From contig KQ964245.1 of NCBI GenBank assembly GCA_001566295.1, forward strand, positions 3,663,524 to 3,727,523: 64,000 nucleotides of DNA. The letters are read 5' to 3'. Every line of letters starts with the position of its first letter. Position 1 is the stretch's first letter. The position numbers and the translations under genes are program-made. Positions 12,038-24,112 of this stretch are shown piece after piece. This DNA is from Microdochium bolleyi. Its lineage: Eukaryota; Ascomycota; Sordariomycetes; Xylariales; Microdochiaceae. The notes beneath the pieces are model-generated. The model did no database searches. It saw nothing but the letters and a program-made list of their open reading frames with translations, and was not told the DNA's origin.

Positions 12038-13667
12038 ATGCGACAACGAACAACCTTCTTCCACCGTAACGAGGACGGCATCGAGCCGGCCGACCTCAAG
12101 ATCACGAGCGATGCCTTGAGCGGCCCAGCGCTGACTGCCATCCGCGAGGACAAGATCACGCTGAGCCTACAGGAGCTCCCAGGGGAGCTGCGAGAGCTTC
12201 TCGGGAGGTCCTCGGAGCTCTATCTGCGCTGGGAGAGTCCACAGCGACGCGACCACACGGAATTGTGGCCCGCTCGTCTGAGTCCAGGTCTTCATGTGTT
12301 TTACACGCCACGAGATGACACCAAAGCCGAAACGTGAGTTCTCGGCTGTGGGTGACTTCGGTGAAGTTCGGTGAAGGAGACAGCCTTGCTGACTATAGTG
12401 TAGCGGTCACTTGTGCAGAACACTGCGGAATGCGTTCGGCATTTTGGACTGTCTCACACCAAAGGTACGCGCAACTTTCACACGGTTTTGTCGTTGGGAA
12501 AGGACATTCTTTAATTCAGACTATTGGCAGGAAACCTTTACGAGATTACCGAAAGACGAATTTAGACATGCGACAGCCTACCACTACTATCAACCTCTGA
12601 GAGATCTCAAGCACTTTGGCCTATATAGTCGCCAGTACGCCTGTGGTCCATCGGATCCTGCTTGCGCCAAGCAGTTCGCCAGTCTGGAAGGAGCGACGTC
12701 TTTCGACTTCTCCTACGATACCGCAACAGATAATGTCAAGGTCTCAGTAATGTGGCCTCATGGAAAACAGCAGCTGGCTCTAACTGCTTTGCCAGGGCAA
12801 CGGCTGGAAGTTGGCATTATGACACCTGACGCGCCACCCTACGTCGGGCCAGATGAGCTCGGTGTCGCTGGTCTACTAGTGGTTCTTGGGGAGCATCAGA
12901 AACCAAACCCTACCTTGTTTGCGTTCCCTGCGCGACACAAAGCCGCGCAATCTAGCTTCTCATCACGCTTCCTCTCACCAGCGGGTCTGCACCCATCCTT
13001 GCAGCTGAGCATTAGTTCAGCTAAACCACCTCTAGATGACCAGACATGTGCCATGTTCGCACACCTCACATTGCCACGAACCATCTTTGGCGACAGGTAC
13101 CAGCTTCAAGATGACTTGTTCATGGCTTCGAAGAACCTTACTGCACTTCGCCACATGAGCGGACCGGTCGATCTTGAGGCGCCAGACTATGTTATGAAGC
13201 TCTGGGGTTCCAGCGCATTGCTTGAGCTGAAGCCACCCGCGATCAAAGCAGATCAGCCATGGACCGCGGAAGTCCCCCTACACCTTCGGTACTTGTCCCC
13301 TGCGTCTGGCGGATATGAGACGATCAGTGTTCCATACCCTGCCTTGTTTTGGGCTTGCGAGGCAGAGCAAGGTATCAATTTTGCCAACAGCCCTTTCGAC
13401 AGGCCGCACGTCGGCTACGACGCCCTATTCAGCTCAGAGACACTGTTTTGGCATGTCGAACCAAAGCCTGAGTCTGGCAACATGCTCACAAACGATATCG
13501 AGGTCCCTGTATTGGACATCGAAAAGGCTGCCTGGGTCAATCTGGGCACCGCAGTTGCCGTTGCGCTCGGTTTCAGCTGGGTATTGTGGAAGCTCGCCTC
13601 TGTCGTGAAGCGGTCGGGTTTCTCAACCACGACTCCGGACAATGTGTTGGCGAAGAAGAGACAATAG
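12038..13667 (+). CDS. PBN1: PBN1/PIG-X-like subunit of GPI mannosyltransferase I
   Basis: Exons 12038-12333 and 12404-13667 encode 519 aa. The 70-nt intron has a GTGAGT donor and a CTGAC branch. The N terminus (MRQRTTFFHRNEDGIEP) matches the start of fungal Pbn1 proteins. The lumenal beta-rich domain contains the conserved pattern LHPSLQLSI and, further on, a segment with PVDLEAPDY. One hydrophobic helix near residues 474-495 (NLGTAVAVALGFSWVLWKL) precedes a short Lys-rich cytosolic tail, as expected for a type I ER membrane protein. Pbn1 partners Gpi14 in adding the first mannose to the GPI anchor precursor in the ER lumen. No cleavable signal peptide is obvious, which is normal for the family. 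Confidence 0.88.
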
Positions 13668-16336
13668 ATCCGAAATTTGCATGTCTTTGTGATGGCACGT
13701 TCTTGACTTACCTGACATTTCAGGTCGTATGCCATCGATACCATTGACTGAAGCTTGTCCATGTCCAAGGGCGGACAAGCATTTTACAACGAACACAACA
13801 GAGAGACCCTACGTGCGCCGTGCCGCTGCAACATCCAAAGTGACTTGGAACAAAACAACCGCGAGCCATCTTGACTGATTACAAAGCCTTTCGAACCACG
13901 TTCATATCAGGAACGAAAATGACTAGCACCCTCTAGACTCTAAGAGGTTCAGCTGCACTCACCACCGTACAATATATTGTCCTGTGATCCCCGAGAACTT
14001 TTGTGGTGGCCAATCAACTGGAGCCTTGCCTCCTGACTGGACACTGTCCCGAACACTCGGCACGCTGATCACGACATACCGAGTAGAATGGCGTGCGCTG
14101 AGCCGTCACCACCGACCCGTCCATATATCTATCTTTGCTGCTGCGGTCGCGGCTCGGTCCGCCTATCTTCTATTGTTCTCGACCTCTCTGTGCAGCAAGT
14201 CTCACTTGCCCCAATACCGCTCGGAGGTCGCCGATGACCACGGCCCATGGCGTCTCTCGCCAATATGCAGGGTTGTGCAGCGTGGGCGAAGTGAGGGCTA
14301 TTTCACCGTCACGCATCACGCCTGTTTTACAGGAGTATGGCGGTCCATGCGAACGCATGTATACGGCCACCCTGACACCTTTCTGGCTCCCAACGAGGCA
14401 GTATGAGCAGAACTAGGCGCGGAATTTGAGTTGCGCAACCCCATGGGGCAACTTTCCAAGTAACTCAACGACAGACAACTCATTCGGCACATTCAGCTAC
14501 CTAGGTAGCCTTCCTCGACAATTCGCTGGGCATTAGGACGGAGCTCCTGATAGCACCACTGTAATCGTTGCAGACGCTTGGAGCCTACTGATGCTCTGAT
14601 GCAGTGTTGTACGGCTGTCCTGCATGGTCCCAGAGCCTGCACGCTCTTTCTATACCGGACGTCCCGACCCCTCGCTCACAAGCCGAGGAAAAGCACAGAG
14701 GGCACAAGGTTCAGCGGACCATGCCAATGAACCCTGCGTCGGGACCAGAAGCCCATTCCGCCATGGAAGCGTGGTAAAGGTACTGTACTCGAAAGTACTC
14801 TCTGTCCTGTCACACCAATTGCCAAGCTGGTGCAGAGGGCATCAGTCGAAGACTAGACCAGGCTCGCCAGCGATGCGTGGGGCAGAGTGATGTCATGCCT
14901 ACGAAAGGTGCCCAATAGCGCTCAAGGGGTGCGCAGGTGATCTCCGGACACCAGAGGTCGACGAATGGATCAGAGCCTTTGCAGAGACTTCGGGGGTCCA
15001 CACGGCCCCCTCCTCCTCCCACCCGGATCCAGCTTGTTTGACCCTGGTGCGAGTTGTCAACCCGGTGCAGAGCTTCTTGAGCTTCTATTGGCCGAGCAAA
15101 GGTGTGCTGGTCCTCTTTTAGCATTAGCATGAGGTAACTCAATTGCCGCACTCTGGCCCATTCTGCTCAGCCGGCCTCACTTTGGCTGCCGGCTCTGCAA
15201 TTGCATTGCAAACCCACAATGGCCGTGTGTGTGCTCAAGACGACCCGCGTGAACAGAGGAACAACTACAATGTTTTTTTGTCTACATGAGTCGACCCTGG
15301 GTGCGAGGATCCGGCCTCGGCCACCGGGGGCTCCCTGACCAACTTGCTCGCCGAGAGGGACATCCGTCCTCCATTGTGGGCCCCTCGCTCCACGCTCTTC
15401 GCAACACGCCACATCGAGATGCGTGCCTCTGCCGAACCTTGTTATTTGCAGGACCAAGAACCTGCACTTTAGGGCCATCCACGCCACAGGCGGCTGCTGG
15501 ACTGTTCGTTCCGATGTCCGGTAGCCGCAAAGCCGCAAAGCCGCCCACTCCCGCCCGGGCGACCCGCTCTCTGCAACACCCCCAGCTGCCTGAGCCCTCC
15601 AGGGCTGCCTCCACCGAGCCCCGGTGCCTCGCAGTAGGTTCTGATACTTACGCCACGCAGCGTTGCCGTGCAAGGCTCCAAGTCTCTCTACCTCCAGGGA
15701 TGGGGTGCCGAGCCCGGTGGAGCTTCGAGATCTCCATGAGCACTCTCCATGGCCTTCTGCTGTCGCACAACTCTGGCCAACATGACAACCGCATCGCGGA
15801 GCCCCACCGTTGACGGCGTGGTTGTCGGTCCTGCTCGTCCCTGCGGCGAAGACCCCGACATCCTGATGCCGTGGGCTCATGATGGTATATATTGGGGCGG
15901 TCCCTGATGCCTTGTGGTCGTGACGAGCCCGTGCTTGCTGCTCCTCTTACACACTCTGTCCTGCCCTCCCCGTGCGACACCAACACAGCCTCGACGCCCA
16001 CAGTACATGCTCTGGCACGTTCAATGATTCTGGCTCTCAATTACTTTATGCGCGGTGCCTACTAAACGACGTTCCTTCTGCTTGTCTTCTTGCGACGAAC
16101 CAAGCACCGTCCGGCCCTCTACAACATCCCACCGATCGATTGCGACCTCTGCCAATTCCTGCAGGGTCTTCTTCCTCTTCGGGCAGCCCGTCGATACAGC
16201 CACCAGCATACCGACATTGCCTAGTTGGCCATTGAGGCGTGAAACCCCTCTTGTTTCCTGGCTATTCCGAATACCTTACCGGTGTTCCTTCCTCGGTTCC
16301 CATATTTCCAGCTCTGAACAAGAAAAACGACCAAAC
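13668..16336. other. Long gene-free region (2.7 kb)
   Basis: No open frame here shows a known domain, intron logic or consistent codon use. The longest (complement 15167-15880, 237 codons, Arg/Gly-rich) overlaps an equally long frame on the other strand, a sign of GC-rich noncoding DNA. A TATA-like stretch (GTATATATT, about 15887-15895) and a following CT-rich tract may belong to the promoter and leader of the 16337 gene. A noncoding RNA or an unrecognised lineage-specific gene cannot be excluded. Confidence 0.5.
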
Positions 16337-17766
16337 ATGTCGACCAAGCCCATTTTCGTGGCCACGCACCCACGTGCTTGCTCCACAGCCTTTGAGAGGG
16401 TCAGTCTTACTCCGTGCACCAGTCTGCCTGACGGCGCACTCGGCGCCCGTAGCCACATAACTGAAACCGCCGTGTTCGTTGGGGCACATGAAGCTAATGC
16501 GATTTTTTGGTGTACCACAGGTCTTCATGACCCGCAGGAAAACACTCCAGTGTGCCCACGAGCCCTTTGGCGACAGCTTCTACTACGGCCCGGAAAGGCT
16601 GTCTGAACGCTACGACGAGCAGGGGCGACAGGAGAGCGGCTTTGCCGACGTCACTTACAAGGATGTGCTCGACCGGCTCGAAAGGGACGGTGCTGATGTA
16701 AGTTGAATAACCACCTCTTGTCAGGGCATTTCCCTGCCCAGAAACTGCGAGAGTGACCTCTTTTCGCAGCTGGGTGCCTCCCAGCCCAGCCTCATCGGGG
16801 AACTTTGCGAGCTCGTCGCATTTCGCGCATGATGCCTTGTCTGCACATGTCCTCCCTTACTGACTGCTCTCGTCTCCTCACAGGGCAAGCGAGTATTTGT
16901 CAAGGACATGGCCTACTACCTGATGGCCCCTAGCGACAAGCCCACCGAGCTGGCCCCTTCCGTCACCCAGGAAGCCAATGGCCATGCCGCGAATGACGAG
17001 AAAGACGCCGCCGGCAAGACCTCCAAGGGGCTGGAAAACCCCACGTGCATCCCGCTGGACATCCTCAAGAAGTTCCACTGGACGTTCCTCATCCGCCACC
17101 CGCGCAGCGGCATCCCCTCGTTCTACACGTGCTGCACGCCGCCGCTCAACGCCGTCACCGGCTGGGACAGCTTCATGCCCAACGAGATGGGCTACCTCGA
17201 GCTGCGCAAGCTGTTCGACTACCTGTGCGAGCAGAAGCTCGTGGGACCCCACAAGGCTGGCGAGCAGGCCCGGAACGAGGGCGACGTCTCCATCACCGTC
17301 GTCGACGCCGACGACCTGCTCGACAAGCCCGCGCCCATGATCGAGGCGTTCTGCCGCGAGACGGGCATCGAGTACACGCCCGAGATGCTCTGCTGGGACG
17401 ACGAGGAGAACCACAAGTACGTCGCCGACGCGTTCGCCAAGTGGAACGGCTGGCACAACGACGCCATCAAGAGCACGAAGCTCACGGCGCGGACCCATGC
17501 CAAGGTGAGTTCTCTTCACTGCAACCCCCCCCCCCCCCCCCAATTTAACCCCTCCAAGCAAGAAGCAGGTCGCAAGCCTATCCGTAGAAATCAGAAAAAC
17601 GGGAATACTAATGGCGAACTCTGGACAGAAAATCGCGACGCCCGAGACCGAGAACGAGCAGTGGCGGGAGAAGTTTGGAGACGACGCGTCCAAGCTCATC
17701 CGCAAGCTCGTCGACGAGAACATCCCGCACTACGAGTACCTCAAGCAGTTCGCCGTAAAGGTGTAA
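16337..17766 (+). CDS. Sulfotransferase-like P-loop protein
   Basis: Exons 16337-16399, 16521-16697, 16884-17504 and 17629-17766 encode 332 aa; every exon ends on a codon boundary. The N terminus FVATHPRACSTAFERVFMTR resembles the phosphosulfate-binding loop of sulfotransferases (RSGST-type), and FLIRHPRSGIPSFY resembles the 3'-phosphate-binding motif, with Arg and Ser at the expected places. This small fungal family is usually described as P-loop nucleoside triphosphate hydrolase or sulfotransferase-family protein. The acceptor substrate is unknown. The third intron contains a run of 17 C at 17525-17541. No signal peptide is seen, so it is likely cytosolic. Confidence 0.75.
17525..17541 (+). 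repeat. Poly-C tract in an intron
   Basis: Seventeen consecutive C residues inside the third intron of the sulfotransferase-like gene, 20 nt after the donor site. Mononucleotide runs of this size are often length-polymorphic and prone to sequencing error. Confidence 0.95.
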
Positions 17767-18630
17767 ACTGGGGGGAGCCGGTCTCTCGACAGATTTCTCT
17801 TTCATCCTTTTGATGCATGGTTTCGCGAGTTCCTCCCCGTCTGATGAGATGGGAGCAGTTATGACTTGTATCCCTTCTTTGGGGATATCGAGAAGAATAT
17901 CGGACCAGGGCTGTACTTGACCTCGTTCGAATGAGTGCGCTGCGGAGACTTTTTCTTGTCTCTTGGTTGTTTTTGAGTTGGATAATGACGTTCATGACGA
18001 CCATCCTTGAGCTTCAATAAGAAAAGAAGCCAAGAATACAATTCCAAATCCTTTACGTCTTCTATTTTGACTATAGTCCTGGTCCTGGTCCCTTAATCTT
18101 GCTTGATATGTGATTATGAATCGCAGTGGTTGCCACACATTTTGGCCCTTCGTGTAAATTGGCAGTCGATCGCTCATGTTTATGACTTTCACTTAGAGAC
18201 AACAATGTCTCTTCAGACGTGTGCAACTTCACTCAAGGATTCTTATTGTTTTTGCCTTGCTGCTCTCCCGGTATCTGGGTGTATGGTACATATATAACTG
18301 GTACATGGATCTTTGGTGTACAGAATGTCCCGCTGTCTACTGTACAAGCTGGCAGGTAGGTGCCTTGGGTGTCCGGACCGCGTGATCCATGCTGTGAGCC
18401 GCGCCGCGTCCATGCCGCTGGCACGTCTTGGGCACGGCCCAACCTCAGTGCTGGAATCTCTACAAGCCCTGGCTGAGATCTCAATATACTGCCGAACGTG
18501 ATAGTTTGATGTCTGGTTCGATCTGATTCAGGGACAAGCCTTAACAACACAGCACGTCCGCAATCCTAAAGATCATCCGTTCGCGCTAGCGCTCTGAATT
18601 TCAAGCGTCACTGCCGAGTTTTTGGCCCCT
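17767..18630. other. Convergent intergenic region
   Basis: 864 nt between the ends of two converging genes, AT-richer than its surroundings. No coding sequence or RNA gene supported. Confidence 0.5.
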
Positions 18631-19578
18631 TCATTTCTTCTCGCCTAACGGCGTCGACTCGCCTGGTACTTGCCCCTCGACCAGCCTGAGCATATCCTTC
18701 GCGTCGACGTGCGTGACGTTGTCGGGCCACTCGGCGGCGTGGTCCTTGTGGCTGAGGTCCGCCCAGTACACCGTGGCCGGGATCCTGACGCCCGCGGGGG
18801 CGTCCTCGGTCGGCTGCACCGCCCAGATCTTGTTGCCCTTGCCGAGCCCGCCGAGCACGGCCGCAATGTCGGCCACCGAGTTGGGCATCATGGCGGCGTT
18901 GAGCGCCCGGCCGCGCTCGAGCTTACTGTACGTCTTGCCCGTCTTCGGGTCCCGCGTCAGGCCGGGCTGGCTGGGGTCCCACGAGTACGAGTGGAGGAAC
19001 TGCGCCTCGCGCAGCATGTGGAAGACCGAGAGGCCCACGAGGCTCTGGCCCTGCGGGAACTCGACCATGGCGAAGGGCTCCCAGTAGTCCTTGCGGAACT
19101 TGGCGGGTTTGAGCTTCTTGCCGTTGAAGGGGATCGTTCTCATGGTCTTGTTGGCCTGGACGATAAGAGCAATGGGGTTAGGTTAGTGGTGAAGGTCTAG
19201 AGGCAGTTTTGCAGGATGTTCCGGCGCGGGAGGCCCCGTGCGCACCTTGAATTGACGCTTTAATGAAAAGATGGCGAGGCCGTCAAGTATGTGGCGGAAG
19301 AACCATATCCGGTCGCCGTGGCCATGTGGCCAGAGTGTGGCGTCTCCTGTCTGATCGTGCTCGATCTCGGCGCTCGCGGCTGCGTCTTTCTTTGGGACCA
19401 TCGATGGTGGCGGCACACTGGCTGCGGATGCTGATGTGGCGGTCGTGGCATGGGACTCGGTCGTGAGGTATCGAGCAGCCGGTCTGCTGGCGGCGGCACA
19501 GGCAGCGCGGACCGCCGGCCTGGCGGTGACCGACAGCCTCGACAGCTGCTGTGTTATTGACTTGGCTCGGAGCGCCAT
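18631..19578 (-). CDS. MHR1: Mhr1 / mitochondrial ribosomal protein mL67
   Basis: Exons 19578-19246 and 19155-18631 (complement) give 285 aa; the 90-nt intron has a CACTAAC branch. Residues 1 to about 40 are Arg/Ala/Ser-rich without acids (MALRAKSITQQLSRLSV), a clear mitochondrial presequence. The core TIPFNGKKLKPAKFRKDYWE, followed by a PQGQSLVGLSVFHMLRE stretch, is the hallmark of the Mhr1 family (transcriptional regulation of mitochondrial recombination). In yeast Mhr1 promotes homologous pairing in mtDNA inheritance and is also the large-subunit ribosomal protein mL67. The ATG at 19578 is preferred over an upstream in-frame ATG at 19692 because it puts the presequence at the very N terminus. 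Confidence 0.88.
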
Positions 19579-20445
19579 GGCGAATGTGTGAGGCGGATCG
19601 GCGAGGCGCACTCGATGTGAAGCTATCGCCGCGGTACCCTTGTGTGGATTTTGCCCACCGTCGACTGCACGGAAAGCGATGCCAGGCTGCATGGCCGGGT
19701 CGTGCTATCGATAAGCCCTGTCTGAGTGGTGGAGGACTCCGACGCTGATTGGTCGATGCGCAATTGTCACTCCCAGGTTCGTAGTGTTTCCCCGCAGACT
19801 CCGGAGATTCAATGTCAAGAAAAGGACAGTCCCGGCCTCAGAGACTGCTCAAACCATGACGAGAAGCGAGGCATTATGTTCTTGAATTGCCGAAACGGAG
19901 TCTGATTTTGCTCATCCCGATCCGTGAGGCAGAAGTTGTTCACCGTTGGAACAATCCTCCGCCTGTATCCACTTGGAAGTCAAGGCTGATGTGCATGGAA
20001 GAGGTAGGTAAGTTGTGAGGTGCTAACCACCGTGCTCCTGAAGCTCAATCTATGGATCAGTTTTCAACGACACTTGTACAGGTTGCAATCGGGCGTCCGT
20101 CGTGCGCGTCAATGAAGCAGCCCAGTACTGTACCTGCGCAAGAACAAGAACATTGGACAACTGAAGAACGTGCAGATGGTAGAATGCATGCTCGACCTCG
20201 ATGGGTTTCCTGCTATGCCTGACACTGGAGACCACAAAGTACGCAATGCAGGTTCCAGACTGAACATCTACAGTACCGGCCTGGCACCTATTGTCACATT
20301 CACTGGTCAACATTGAATCACGAGATTGCCCCTTCCAAGTTCTCAGCCCTGCAGCTACCAAAAGTCGACCGGCTGCTCGCCGCGTGATTGGCTGCACTGC
20401 TGGTCTCTGTCTCCACTACCATCAGCCCACTCGTGGGCCCTAGTG

Positions 20446-20453
20446 GAAGCTTC
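20446..20453. promoter_or_regulatory. Heat shock element core (GAAnnTTC)
   Basis: GAAGCTTC, a perfect inverted pair of the HSF unit nGAAn, about 370 nt upstream of the HSP104 ATG and followed by a partial third unit. Confidence 0.55.
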
Positions 20454-20470
20454 TCCTGGCGGGGTCAAGT

Positions 20471-20478
20471 TTCGCGAA
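20471..20478. promoter_or_regulatory. Heat shock element core (TTCnnGAA)
   Basis: TTCGCGAA, a perfect inverted pair of HSF units 17 nt after the first element; the next bases GGTCC give an imperfect third unit. Confidence 0.6.
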
Positions 20479-20512
20479 GGTCCTATGACATCGTCTGGCA
20501 AGCTCCAGCTGC

Positions 20513-20520
20513 TTCGAGAA
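20513..20520. promoter_or_regulatory. Heat shock element core (TTCnnGAA)
   Basis: TTCGAGAA, the third inverted HSF pair within 75 bp, about 300 nt upstream of the HSP104 start. Clustering supports HSF control of the disaggregase gene. Confidence 0.6.
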
Positions 20521-20822
20521 CAGCCAAGCTCCTGCCCAGCACTTCGTGCCTGACCCAGCACTCCGACCTTTCCGCCGTCTCCCAAGCATAAAGATCTCGC
20601 CAGCTTCGCGCAACCATCAGCTCCGGCCTTTCCTCAGTGCATTCAAAACCATCAACAAAATCTCAGACAAAGTGTTTGACACACTCACGGCACACGAAGC
20701 CTCGCAGGCTACTAGTGACATAAATCACACCACACTCTCGACTTGTTCACCAGTACCCCTTCCAACAACTGAACACCACCTAGTCAGACGGTGTGCAATC
20801 ACACCAGCACACAACCACAAAC

Positions 20823-23597
20823 ATGACTTCACGCATGGAGTTCACAGACCGGGGTAAGCAGGCCCTGGAAGACGCCATGACGTTGGCCGAGCAGTACGCC
20901 CATTCGCAACTCCTGCCCGTCCATCTCGCCGTCTCACTACTCGACCCTCCTCCGGATTTGTCCAAAGATCAGCAGAACCCTGCTCCTGGAGCAAACAGCA
21001 GTCTGTTCAAGCAAGTTGTCGAGAGAGCCAATGGCGACCCTCAGATCCTCGATCGCACACTCAAGAAGAGTTTGGTACGGCTGCCCAGCCAGGACCCGCC
21101 GCCTGAGAATGTCTCAATGTCGCCTTCATTCAGCGCCGTCCTCAAGAAGGCAAACGAGCTACAGAAGACACAGAAGGACACCTACATCGCCGTAGACCAC
21201 CTCATCACCGCTCTGGCGGAGGACCCATCCGTCGCCAATGCCCTCAAGGAGGCCAACATCCCCAAGCCCAAGCTCGTCTCAGATGCTGTCCAGTCGATCC
21301 GCGGCACCAAGCGGGTAGACTCCAAGACGGCAGACACTGAGGAGGAGAACGAGAACCTTGCCAAGTTCACCATCGACATGACTTCAATGGCGAGGGAAGG
21401 CAAGATCGACCCCGTCATCGGTCGCGAGGAGGAAATCCGGCGCGTCATCCGCATCCTCTCCCGGAGAACCAAAAACAACCCGGTGCTCATCGGTGAGCCA
21501 GGTGTCGGAAAGACCACCGTTGTGGAAGGGCTCGCACAGCGGATAGTCAACGCTGATGTTCCTGACAATCTCGCTGCCTGCAAGCTCCTCTCCCTCGATG
21601 TCGGAGCCCTAGTAGCTGGCAGCAAGTACCGCGGCGAGTTCGAAGAGAGAATGAAGGGTGTCTTGAAGGAGATCACCGAGTCCAAGGACATGATTGTCCT
21701 ATTTGTCGACGAAATCCACCTGCTCATGGGCGCTGGCGCTTCGGGCGAGGGTGGCATGGACGCCGCCAATCTCCTCAAGCCCATGCTTGCCCGTGGGCAG
21801 CTGCACTGTATTGGTGCGACAACGCTCGCAGAATACCGCAAGTACATTGAGAAGGATGCCGCGTTCGAAAGACGTTTCCAGCAAGTCCTTGTCAAGGAGC
21901 CCAGCATTCCTGAGACCGTCTCCATCCTCAGAGGTCTCAAGGAGAAGTATGAGGTCCACCACGGTGTCACCATTGCCGACAGCGCCATCGTGGCGGCGGC
22001 AACTCTCGCCGGGCGCTACCTCACTTCTCGGCGCTTGCCAGACTCGGCTGTCGACTTGATCGACGAGGCGGCAGCCGCAGTGCGCGTTGCTCGTGAGTCT
22101 CAGCCAGAGATTATTGACTCGCTGGAGCGCAAGCTACGACAACTGCGCATTGAGATTCACGCTCTCTCTCGTGAGAAGGACGAAGCCTCCAAGGCTCGGC
22201 TCGAGATGGCGAAGAGAGATGCCGAGAATGTCGAGGAGGAGCTGCGTCCACTCCGAGAAAAGTACGAGAGCGAGCGGCAGAGAGGCAAGGACATTCAGGA
22301 AGCGAAGATGAAGCTGGACCAGCTCAAGGTCAAGATGGAGGATGCCGAGCGTTCGAGAGACCACGCGCTCGCGGCAGATCTCCAGTACTACGCCATCCCT
22401 GAACAGCAGGCCAGGATCAAAGAGCTTGAGCAGAAGAAAGCCTTAGCCGACGCCGAGCTTCGCCATAGCGAGAATAGCAGCGCTATGGTAACAGATGTCG
22501 TCGGCCCTGACCAGATCAACGAGATTGTCTCTCGATGGACTGGCATTCCAGTCACCCGCCTCAAGACCTCCGAGAAGGAGAAGCTCATCTACATGGAGAA
22601 GGCTCTTGGAAAGGCTGTCATTGGTCAGCAAGAGGCTGTCACGGCAGTCTCCAATGCCATCAGACTACAACGCTCTGGTCTTGCCAACCCCAACCAGCCT
22701 CCAAGCTTCCTCTTCTGCGGTCCTTCTGGTACAGGAAAGACGTTGCTCACCAAGGCGCTGGCTGAATTCCTCTTTGACGACCCAAAGGCCATGATCCGCT
22801 TCGACATGTCAGAGTACCAAGAGCGCCACGCCCTGAGTCGGATGATTGGTGCTCCGCCTGGTTACGTTGGCCATGATGCCGGTGGTCAGCTCACAGAAGC
22901 TCTCCGGCGGAAGCCCTTCTCCATCCTCCTGTTCGACGAGGTGGAGAAGGCAGCAAAGGAAATTCTGACCGTCCTCCTTCAACTCATGGACGACGGTCGT
23001 ATTACCGATGGGCAGGGTCGTGTGATCGATGCGAAGAACTGTATCGTCGTCATGACTTCCAACTTGGGCGCTGAGTACCTCGCTCGCCCGACTGGCCGTG
23101 ACGGCAAGATTGACAAAACCACGCGCGAGCTTGTCAACAATGCTCTGCGCAATTACTTCCTGCCCGAGTTCCTCAACCGTATCAACTCGATTGTCATCTT
23201 CAACCGCCTCACACGAAAGGAAATCCGCAAGATTGTAGATGTCAGACTGCACGAGATCCAGAAGCGGCTGGCAGACAACGACCGCAATGTGATCCTTTCC
23301 GTCAGCGACGAAGCCAAAGACTATCTGGGCAATGCGGGCTACTCGCCAGCCTACGGTGCGCGGCCGCTACAGCGCCTCATTGAGAAGGAGGTGCTCAACA
23401 GGCTGGCTGTGCTCATCTTGCGCGGTGGTGTCCGCGATGGAGAAAAGGCGCGCGTTGTTCTCAGAAACAACAAGATCGTGGTTGAGAATAACCACCCCGA
23501 CAGCGAAGCAGAAGACTCGGAAGACATGCTGCTGGATGACGAGGATGCGCTGGAGGAGGTTGCGCCTGAGGACATGGACGAGGATATCTACGACTAA
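20823..23597 (+). CDS. HSP104: Hsp104/ClpB protein disaggregase
   Basis: A single uninterrupted exon of 924 aa, the usual length. The N-terminal Clp domain (MEFTDRGKQALEDAMTLAEQ) is followed by AAA+ module 1 with Walker A GEPGVGKTT (about residue 224) and Walker B VLFVDEIHLL, then the long coiled-coil middle domain (residues about 410-530), AAA+ module 2 with Walker A GPSGTGKT (about residue 633) and Walker B ILLFDEVEKA, and the sensor-2 motif YGARPLQR. An acidic tail ends in DEDIYD, like the acidic tail of yeast Hsp104. It works as an ATP-driven hexamer that extracts proteins from aggregates with Hsp70/Hsp40. Absence of introns fits a heat-induced gene, which must be expressed when splicing is impaired. 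Confidence 0.98.
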   Translation: MTSRMEFTDRGKQALEDAMTLAEQYAHSQLLPVHLAVSLLDPPPDLSKDQQNPAPGANSSLFKQVVERANGDPQILDRTLKKSLVRLPSQDPPPENVSMSPSFSAVLKKANELQKTQKDTYIAVDHLITALAEDPSVANALKEANIPKPKLVSDAVQSIRGTKRVDSKTADTEEENENLAKFTIDMTSMAREGKIDPVIGREEEIRRVIRILSRRTKNNPVLIGEPGVGKTTVVEGLAQRIVNADVPDNLAACKLLSLDVGALVAGSKYRGEFEERMKGVLKEITESKDMIVLFVDEIHLLMGAGASGEGGMDAANLLKPMLARGQLHCIGATTLAEYRKYIEKDAAFERRFQQVLVKEPSIPETVSILRGLKEKYEVHHGVTIADSAIVAAATLAGRYLTSRRLPDSAVDLIDEAAAAVRVARESQPEIIDSLERKLRQLRIEIHALSREKDEASKARLEMAKRDAENVEEELRPLREKYESERQRGKDIQEAKMKLDQLKVKMEDAERSRDHALAADLQYYAIPEQQARIKELEQKKALADAELRHSENSSAMVTDVVGPDQINEIVSRWTGIPVTRLKTSEKEKLIYMEKALGKAVIGQQEAVTAVSNAIRLQRSGLANPNQPPSFLFCGPSGTGKTLLTKALAEFLFDDPKAMIRFDMSEYQERHALSRMIGAPPGYVGHDAGGQLTEALRRKPFSILLFDEVEKAAKEILTVLLQLMDDGRITDGQGRVIDAKNCIVVMTSNLGAEYLARPTGRDGKIDKTTRELVNNALRNYFLPEFLNRINSIVIFNRLTRKEIRKIVDVRLHEIQKRLADNDRNVILSVSDEAKDYLGNAGYSPAYGARPLQRLIEKEVLNRLAVLILRGGVRDGEKARVVLRNNKIVVENNHPDSEAEDSEDMLLDDEDALEEVAPEDMDEDIYD

Positions 23598-24112
23598 AAG
23601 GAGTGGCGGTTGGGTACGACGAAAAGGATTCATGATTGATGAGACGACTCGGCAGTCTACAGTAGCCAATTAGCATCACAAATTGAGCGTATGAAATTAA
23701 TATCCATGTACATTTTCTCAATACCTTCGCAGACGTATCCGAAAATGGAGCTTTCCCTAGAATGGTGTGCCTGTACTTAACACATCAGTGAAATCCTAGC
23801 TTGAACAGAAGTGGACTTCCATGATTCATAGTTGGAACTGCCCGATCCGCCAATTTGGGATACGTCATCGATTCCGAGGATCGCTGGACTGCATCGATCT
23901 GAAAGTATAATTGTCCGATGGGGAATAAGCAAAACCCATGCGCCACCGTACCTGATCTGCAGCGGCTGGGTCTTATAAGAGTAGCTCCGTGTCACCAGCA
24001 GATGAAGCTGGATATTCAGAAGAAACTCTCGCGGTCAAATCCAGATTGACTTAGACCCTTCCAACATTTGTTTAAGGCGGGAAGGGTGTTGCTGAATTCT
24101 GAAGGATAGGGC
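23598..24112. other. Intergenic region, no gene supported
   Basis: 515 nt between HSP104 and the photolyase gene, on the same strand. Moderately AT-rich; nothing specific recognised. Confidence 0.5.

Larger units (their letters stand above)
19579..20822. promoter_or_regulatory. Divergent promoter region MHR1 / HSP104
   Basis: 1.24 kb between two divergent starts. The part nearer HSP104 holds three heat-shock-element-like palindromes (listed separately) and a CCCCT stress-response-type pentamer at 20756-20760. CT-rich leader sequence follows. No gene is supported inside. Confidence 0.6.

Noticed and set aside
15167..15880. 237-codon frame on the complement in the 2.7-kb gap
   Set aside because: Overlaps similar-length frames on the other strand and has no domain, intron logic or recognisable start context.
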